The notes under the pieces: model-generated
Seen by the model: the letters and a program-made list of their open reading frames with translations, nothing else
The model's database searches: none
What the model was told of the DNA's origin: nothing
Shown: one piece after another, positions 32,109-36,826 of the stretch
Layout: each line of letters opens with the position of its first letter
How positions within the stretch are numbered: position 1 is the first letter of the stretch
Translations under genes and position numbers: made by a program
From: Mycobacterium sp.
Lineage (GTDB): Bacteria; Actinomycetota; Actinomycetes; Mycobacteriales; Mycobacteriaceae
Direction: 5' to 3'
Length of the DNA stretch: 36,826 bases
Assembly: GCA_020438865.1 (NCBI GenBank)
Contig: JAGQTU010000023.1
Span: 13,788-50,613 of the forward strand

Positions 32109-33547
32109 ATCGACGAGCCTGCTGGGAGTGCGCAAGCACCAACTACCTGACCCGGCTGACGCATGGGTGTCGCATTTGTGTCGGCTGCCGTCGCAGGCGG
32201 CACTACCACCCCGAAACCTGTCCGGGCTGCCATGTCGTGCGGCCGCTGGCATGGCGACGCGGCGAGACGGTGGTGTGCGCGTCATGTGCCGGTGTCGAGT
32301 CGATCTTCGGGTGCCGCGAATGCGGGCGCGAAGACCATCCCTACGGGCACAATCGGTGCGCGCGATGCTTCCTGCGTGAACGCCTCAGCGACTTGCTCGC
32401 CGACCCGACGACCGGCCAGATTCACCGCCAATTGCGGCCGGTCTTCGACGAGCTGGTGAACTCCGAACGCCCACAAACAGGGCTGTGGTGGCTGCGCAAG
32501 AAACCTGGCATCGGCCCCCAACTTCTCGGGCAGATGGCTTGCGGCGCGGTCGACATCAGCCACGACACCTTCCGCACCCTGCCCTCGGATCGTGCCCACG
32601 ACTACCTTCGCAGTCTTCTCGTCGCGGTCGGTGTCCTGGAACCGTTCGACATCCGCATCGAACGGATGCTGCCCTGGATCGAAGACATCGTCGCCGAACT
32701 GCCCGCCGAGGACGCCGCCTTGATTCGCCGATTCGCGCACTGGCAGGTGCTGCGAGGAATGCGCAAGGCCGCCCGTGAAGACCGGTTGACCAAGTCGATG
32801 GCCGATGCGTGTCGACGGCGCATCCGCGTCGCGATCGAGTTCGTGGGCTTCCTCGCCCGCCATGACGCCAGTGCGGCGACCGCGACCCAGGATCTGTTGG
32901 AGCGCTACCAAGAACACGTCGGCAGGATGCTGAACCATGAGTACGCCTTCATCGTCTGGCTACGCCAATCCCGCACCAACACCAAACTCCGAGTCCCCGA
33001 CGTCCCGCAGTCACCGCCCTCAGTAACCGTCTCCGATACGCAGCGGTGGGCGGCCGTAGAGCGTCTGCTGCACGACACGACCGTGCGCCGTTATACACGA
33101 ATTGCGGGCCTGCTCACATTGCTGTTCGCACAGCCGCTTTCACGCATCGTCGCCATGCGCACCAGTCAGGTCGCGATCACCGACGACCGGGCCGTGCACG
33201 TCACCTTCAGCAAGATTCCAGTCCAGATGCCGCCGCTCCTCGACGACCTCATCCGTGAGCACCTCGAGCACCGCGGCAAAAGCCTCTACGCCTCACGCGG
33301 AACCGGCTGGCTGTTCCGCGGCGGCAACCCTGCAGCGCACCTCGCCACCGAGAACATCCGCTCCCAGCTCGTCGCCATCGGGATCAAGCCCTACGAGAAC
33401 CGCAAAGCGACCCTCTTCCACCTCTCCGGCGACATGCCCGCACCAGTCCTGGCCGAACTGCTCGGGCTCACCGACAAGAACGCCGCCGACTGGGCCAGAC
33501 TTGCTGCCCGCGACTGGACCGCCTACATCGCCGAAAGAGCCCGCTGA
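32105..33547 (+). CDS. Cys-rich zinc-ribbon protein with degenerate recombinase-like C-terminus
   Basis: A 480-residue protein starting GTG 32105 (GTGA overlap with the XRE stop). Residues 1-90 hold 13 cysteines in CxxC pairs (6/9, 22/25/28, 39/42, 58/61, 70/73, 85/88), suggesting two or three zinc ribbons. A helical middle (100-300) resembles a core-binding domain. Residues 315-480 follow the tyrosine recombinase plan (LLTLLFAQPLSRIVAMR ... HLSGDMPAPVLAELLGLT ... DWTAYIAERAR), but the HxxR and LGH motifs are altered to FHLS and LLGLT, so catalysis through the usual set is doubtful. It probably assists the first recombinase, like TnpB of Tn554. Confidence 0.75.
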   Translation: MNRRACWECASTNYLTRLTHGCRICVGCRRRRHYHPETCPGCHVVRPLAWRRGETVVCASCAGVESIFGCRECGREDHPYGHNRCARCFLRERLSDLLADPTTGQIHRQLRPVFDELVNSERPQTGLWWLRKKPGIGPQLLGQMACGAVDISHDTFRTLPSDRAHDYLRSLLVAVGVLEPFDIRIERMLPWIEDIVAELPAEDAALIRRFAHWQVLRGMRKAAREDRLTKSMADACRRRIRVAIEFVGFLARHDASAATATQDLLERYQEHVGRMLNHEYAFIVWLRQSRTNTKLRVPDVPQSPPSVTVSDTQRWAAVERLLHDTTVRRYTRIAGLLTLLFAQPLSRIVAMRTSQVAITDDRAVHVTFSKIPVQMPPLLDDLIREHLEHRGKSLYASRGTGWLFRGGNPAAHLATENIRSQLVAIGIKPYENRKATLFHLSGDMPAPVLAELLGLTDKNAADWARLAARDWTAYIAERAR

Positions 33548-33616
33548 CCGTATCGCTGTGCCTCAGATGGATTTCGCGGCGGCGGTTCCAGCGCTTGAGT
33601 TCTCGCGAGTGATTGT

Positions 33617-34495
33617 TCACTGCGTGGCGTCGACGCTGTCGAGCCTGCACTTCTCCACCCAAGTCGCCAGAAGGCTTAAAGCGGCGAGCCTCTCGGCGGC
33701 CTCCTGCGCCGATAGCTGCGTCCGGTCGTGGGTGGTTGGGTTTCGGATCGCAGCATGGACGCCCGTCGAGAAACTCAACAAGCCGCGGTTCATCGATATG
33801 ACGGTCTGGTCTTGATTACCTCCGAGCCAGCGCAATCGCGGAGCACCAGCCTTGGGTGGACTCTGCGAGAAGGCCTGCGTGAAAACGTCCTTGTCGTCGA
33901 GGTCAGTCCTTCCGGTGAGCTGGCGGACGTGGTCGATGACAGCGCCCACGGCGGATGACACCGCTTCGCGGTACAACTCGATGCGCCATTGGCCTCGAGC
34001 CGCGCCCCAGACCAAAGGGTGCATATCCTCGATGCTGATGTCGCCGGTGACATCGACACGGTCGACCATCGATTCAAGGATGCCGATGGTGTGTTCGGAC
34101 GCGGCGAGGATGTCGTCCGGCTGTACGAGCGAGTGCGGCTGGGTGACAGTTATCCACATCTCGAACGGGTTAACCGGACCGCCGAATCCCGGGCGGGATA
34201 TCCGCACACCGGTGATGTCGGGAAGATGCGCAATACGGCCAGCTGTCCGTGAGCAGCGGCCCTTCGCCGCCACCCATTCGTCGTCTGACACATCAGATCT
34301 CGGTGTCACGGCGGGCAGACTGGCGTAGCCGGCAAGTACCTCGTCAGGCAGGTCGGGACCAGCCATCGCCCGAAGCCCAGCGGTGAACTGACACAGCTCG
34401 AGCAGGGCGCTGAACGCCCGCTCAAAGTCGCGCACCTGTTCCGCTGCTCGCCGCAGGAACCGTGGATTCAACTTCAGATCGTCATTGTCACCCAT
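33617..34495 (-). CDS. HEPN-domain protein, TIGR02391 (Ymh)-like
   Basis: A 292-residue protein. The C-terminal third has the pattern of the TIGR02391/Ymh family: GLLSFSTGVHAAIRNPTTHD, then a helix AAERLAALSLLATWVEK. Arg251 and His256 form the R-x4-H motif of HEPN ribonucleases. A middle region (about 105-165) contains a beta-type segment and WGAARGQW. HEPN proteins are common toxins in abortive infection and toxin-antitoxin systems. ATG 34495 lies 9 bp after the stop of the DUF1508 gene upstream, so the two form an operon. The gene converges with the recombinase trio. Confidence 0.75.
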   Translation of the reverse strand: MGDNDDLKLNPRFLRRAAEQVRDFERAFSALLELCQFTAGLRAMAGPDLPDEVLAGYASLPAVTPRSDVSDDEWVAAKGRCSRTAGRIAHLPDITGVRISRPGFGGPVNPFEMWITVTQPHSLVQPDDILAASEHTIGILESMVDRVDVTGDISIEDMHPLVWGAARGQWRIELYREAVSSAVGAVIDHVRQLTGRTDLDDKDVFTQAFSQSPPKAGAPRLRWLGGNQDQTVISMNRGLLSFSTGVHAAIRNPTTHDRTQLSAQEAAERLAALSLLATWVEKCRLDSVDATQ

Positions 34496-34504
34496 GTACG
34501 CAGC

Positions 34505-34828
34505 TCAGGGCCCAGTCGCATACGGCGCGTTCGCCCGCACGTTCTCGGCGGCGCGCTCCGCGTTGTAAGAGCTGGCGAACGACTCACCTGAGGCGGCAAC
34601 TTTGTCACTCGACCGCCATGCGCGCCACCGCCAGCTTCCGCCGACGTCCTGGAATGTCTCATACCGTGCTGCGGACCCGCCGGACTTGAAGGCATTTGCC
34701 GCTCTGGTGGCGTTGGCTTGCGATTCGAAGCCTTCGCCTGCCCAGGCGACCATCTCATGGTTGTCGCCGTACAAGGCCCACGTGGGATAGCGGTTGGCGT
34801 CACCAGTGACCGTGACCTTGAAGTACAT
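34505..34828 (-). CDS. DUF1508 (YegP-like) small protein
   Basis: A 107-residue protein with two copies of the DUF1508 repeat. The first has YFKVTVTGDANRYPTWALYG, then MVAWAGEGFESQANATRAANAF; the second has YETFQDVGGSWRWRAWRSSD, then VAASGESFASSYNAERAAENV. Each repeat is a strand-turn-strand with SGE/AGE and an Ala-rich helix. AGGAGGATCCG directly precedes ATG 34828. DUF1508 proteins are small and widespread with unclear function. It is the first gene of an operon with the HEPN protein and may be its antidote or trigger (inference). Confidence 0.8.
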   Translation of the reverse strand: MYFKVTVTGDANRYPTWALYGDNHEMVAWAGEGFESQANATRAANAFKSGGSAARYETFQDVGGSWRWRAWRSSDKVAASGESFASSYNAERAAENVRANAPYATGP

Positions 34829-35330
34829 CGGATCCTCCTGCCTGTTGACCACAGGTACGCAGTCAGCTCGCAACAGTCTTATCAAGAGACACCGACAGCC
34901 AGCGCTTGCGACGCAGCGAACAAACTCGCCCTCGAACAGACCTCTGATTTGGGCATTCACCCCACTCGGAATTCGACCCCTCTGCCAATAAGCACGATCA
35001 CTTAACGACGGACGATATCCGGATAAAGATCCGCGGCGCAGACACCCCGCGTCCCAAGGATTGCGAGACCGCGGATGCGAGGGGTTGCCCGCGAGACACC
35101 TCACGGACGTAGGGGGAAGAGTTCTCAACGCGGGAAACGGCGGTCCGAACACTGAGGTGGTGCACTCACTTTGCCGGCACGAATCGTCACGCGGATGCCC
35201 ATGGAATCTGCGCGCACGGCCTCGCCGATGATGGCGACGAACGGTCCTTCGATGCCATCGCCGACGCGATTTGCGAGAAGGCGAAAAGGGCCCGAAGACC
35301 AGCCGGCTGGACGCTGTGATTTCGTTGTGC
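34829..35330. other. Non-coding stretch, possible gene remnant
   Basis: About 500 bp. A plus-strand frame ending near 35321 (reading DDGDERSFDAIADAICEKAK) looks like the tail of a lost gene but has no start. CGGAT-AAAG-ATCCG near 35020-35035 is a small hairpin. No complete gene is supported. Confidence 0.35.
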
Positions 35331-36023
35331 CTAGCGAGCTAAGCGCGCGGGGCGGCCCGTCTTCTTGGTGGCGATCTTCGACTCTTTGGCGTCGCTATCG
35401 GTCTTGCGGTGGGCGGCGAGGAAGTCATCGACGATGTTCGCGCAGTCATTGTGAGTGATGGTGCGAAGCCCGGTCATTCGGGCGAAGGCGAGTGGTCCGA
35501 CGAGTTGGCAGAGCGCCAGTTCCCGGTCGAAGTCGTCGAGTTCGGCTTGTGCTCTCGGGCTGGTGAGTATGGCGTCAAATGGTTGACGGTACTGGTCAAC
35601 GACTCGGGCCCGTAGCGCCCCGGATGTGTGGCGCTCATCCGCTTCGTTAGTGGAGCCGGTGGGCCCCAATGAGAGCCACGCGAGTGTCGTGACATGCAGC
35701 GGTGCGTCGTTGAAGAGTGCGGCTTGGCGGCTGAGCAATTCGATCAGCTGCTCACGGAGGGGTCCGCTGGTCGGTGCCGGAGTGGTCACTTGCGGAAGTA
35801 GGCGTTCGAACGTGGCTGCCAGTAAATGCGACGAACTGTGGAAGTGGCGGTACAGCGTGGTTCGGGCCACTTTGGATGCTTTGGTGACGGCATCGATAGT
35901 GACCGCTTCCACCCCACCGGTGCTCAGTAGCGTTGCCGCAGCATCCAGCAGCCGGGTGCGTGACCGGATGCGCCGCGGGTCCACGTCATCGTCAGGGACT
36001 GGCGCTGACTGACTGTTGCTCAC
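35331..36023 (-). CDS. TetR-family transcriptional regulator
   Basis: A 230-residue protein. The N-terminal TetR DNA-binding domain is clear (RSRTRLLDAAATLLSTGG, then VTIDAVTKASKVARTTLYRH, about residues 20-68). A variable C-terminal ligand domain follows, and a Lys-rich tail (KESKIATKKTGRP). Start GTG 36023. It is divergent from a thioesterase gene with a 100-bp gap, so it most likely represses that gene and itself, with a fatty acyl, sterol or aromatic ligand. Confidence 0.88.
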   Translation of the reverse strand: MSNSQSAPVPDDDVDPRRIRSRTRLLDAAATLLSTGGVEAVTIDAVTKASKVARTTLYRHFHSSSHLLAATFERLLPQVTTPAPTSGPLREQLIELLSRQAALFNDAPLHVTTLAWLSLGPTGSTNEADERHTSGALRARVVDQYRQPFDAILTSPRAQAELDDFDRELALCQLVGPLAFARMTGLRTITHNDCANIVDDFLAAHRKTDSDAKESKIATKKTGRPARLAR

Positions 36024-36123
36024 TCATTCACCTCGGGCGGTCGATTTTCACGCGATGTTGTCCTGGCAGTCTAGCAGTGTGGTACTAACGGTAGCGCAGC
36101 GAAACCGATCGTATTGGGGGGTG
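36024..36123. promoter_or_regulatory. TetR-thioesterase divergent promoter region
   Basis: A 100-bp gap with a weak candidate promoter for the thioesterase: TTGTCC at 36058-36063 and TACTAA at 36083-36088, 19 bp apart. The region is expected to hold the TetR operator, but no good palindrome was found by eye. Confidence 0.35.
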
Positions 36124-36639
36124 ATGGTGCCCAAAAGCGTGTTGCCGCCGGAGCGGCTGCCCTCGCACACCACGACCTGCATGGGTTGCGGCCCGGACAA
36201 CCCTCACGGACTGCGGCTAGTGGTGCATCGCAGCGGCGACGCGGTGTACACCGATGTGAGGTTCGACGAGCGGCATATCGGGGCCCCGGGCCTGGCTCAC
36301 GGCGGGGCAGTGGCCGCCGCATGTGATGACGTCCTGGGCTTCACGTTGTGGATCGCCGGCACCCCGGCGGTGACCCGCACCCTGACGGTCGAATATTTGC
36401 GGCCGGTGCCGCTGCATCAGACCCACCGGATTACTGCCCACATCGTCTCTCGTGAAGGGCGGGCGCTGCATGTCACGGCGACAGGCACGGGTGAGGGTGG
36501 GATCGCCCGCTTCACCGCCAGTGCAGTGTTCATTGTCGTCAGCCCTGAGCACTTCGCCGCACACGGCGATGTCAGCGCTTTCGGCGATCTTCTGGAGCAG
36601 TTCTCGCGCCGCGGCGGTCTGGACCCGGGGCCGTCATGA
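36124..36639 (+). CDS. PaaI-type hotdog thioesterase
   Basis: A 171-residue hotdog-fold protein. MGCGPDNPHGLRL (about residues 20-32) and IGAPGLAHGGAVAAACDDVLG (about 52-72, span) are the classic pattern of PaaI/4HBT-type thioesterases, with the HGG turn and an acidic residue in the long helix. It should hydrolyse an acyl-CoA or similar thioester. ATG 36124 (or GTG 36121) is preferred to the in-frame 36016 start, which would lie over the TetR gene. Its TGA overlaps the ATG of the next regulator gene. It may clear acyl-CoA during lipid or sterol breakdown (inference from the KstR-like neighbour). Confidence 0.85.
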   Translation: MVPKSVLPPERLPSHTTTCMGCGPDNPHGLRLVVHRSGDAVYTDVRFDERHIGAPGLAHGGAVAAACDDVLGFTLWIAGTPAVTRTLTVEYLRPVPLHQTHRITAHIVSREGRALHVTATGTGEGGIARFTASAVFIVVSPEHFAAHGDVSAFGDLLEQFSRRGGLDPGPS

Positions 36640-36826
36640 CTTTCCCTCAGGCGCGCAGCCGCGGGAAAACCCTGCCTTCGGAAGCGAACTCGGTCGCTGC
36701 AGAGAAGCGGGCCGCTAACGCGTCGCGTTCACGCGCCTCCGCACGGCGCCGGGAAACGATTCTGGATGCAGCTTTGGCCGTGGCCGCGGCCGGTGGTTAC
36801 GAGGCGGTTCAGATGCGGACGGTTGC
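36636..36826 (+). CDS. KstR-like TetR regulator (5' part only)
   Basis: A gene cut by the window edge; 63 codons are visible. ATG 36636 overlaps the thioesterase TGA (ATGA). The segment RRRETILDAALAVAAAGGYE, then AVQMRTV, matches the start of the KstR DNA-binding domain (RRKRILDATMAIASKGGYEAVQMRAVA in M. tuberculosis, recalled). KstR represses cholesterol-catabolism genes. This copy has a longer Arg/Ala-rich N-terminus and sits in a different neighbourhood, so it is more likely a paralogue than KstR itself. Confidence 0.75.
   Translation, partial: MTFPQARSRGKTLPSEANSVAAEKRAANASRSRASARRRETILDAALAVAAAGGYEAVQMRTV

Noticed and set aside
35171-35458. Open frame of 95 codons on the plus strand
   Set aside because: Its second half is antisense to the TetR gene and the first half is Met/Arg/Pro-rich chance sequence.

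Overview
The window is high-GC actinobacterial DNA, and its left end is Mycobacterium chromosome. The gene order from position 94 to 8250 matches, gene for gene and from memory, the M. tuberculosis block Rv3678c to Rv3684: RidA-like protein, DUF4177-like protein, paired Get3/ArsA-like ATPases, WhiB4, PonA2, a metallophosphoesterase and a PLP lyase. The best fit is a non-tuberculous species carrying an inserted island. A 26-bp tandem repeat sits at the very left edge, on the junction between the RidA gene and the next gene.

At 8494-8567 lies tRNA-Pro (anticodon CGG). A tyrosine integrase directly abuts it, and the last 26 integrase codons are read antisense through the tRNA. Everything to the right looks like an integrated mobile island whose right attachment site is not in the window. 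The first module (8489-13099) is integrase, XRE repressor, divergent excisionase and a primase-helicase: the recombination, control and replication core of an integrative element. Next (13557-17216) comes a set of small secreted, membrane and DNA-binding-type proteins with a strong operator-like palindrome pair.

A 3.4-kb three-gene transposon occupies 17254-20651: a zinc-finger HTH protein, a DDE transposase and a TniB/TnsC/ExeA-like AAA ATPase. Both ends carry a terminal inverted repeat followed by 21-bp repeated sites, an architecture like Tn7, Mu and Tn5053 relatives. To its right (20869-27291) is a translationally coupled three-gene module resembling M. tuberculosis Rv2082/Rv2083 and Rv3898c-Rv3900c. 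A MobF/TrwC-type relaxase-helicase faces it, with two tandem hairpins upstream that are a candidate oriT. No VirB4 or VirD4 gene is visible, so the element looks mobilizable rather than self-transmissible as far as this window shows.

The section 27374-30663 is gene-poor and looks eroded: a truncated EspC-like ESX substrate and an operon with an OGG-fold DNA glycosylase-like protein. At 30664-33547 is a tightly overlapped recombinase trio: a tyrosine recombinase with a one-base frameshift, an XRE protein, and a Cys-rich protein with a degenerate recombinase-like C-terminus. Its gene content recalls Tn554. A compact DUF1508 plus HEPN (TIGR02391-like) pair at 33617-34828 is a defence or toxin-antitoxin candidate. 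The window ends with a TetR regulator divergent from a hotdog thioesterase, which is coupled to a KstR-like regulator that runs off the edge.
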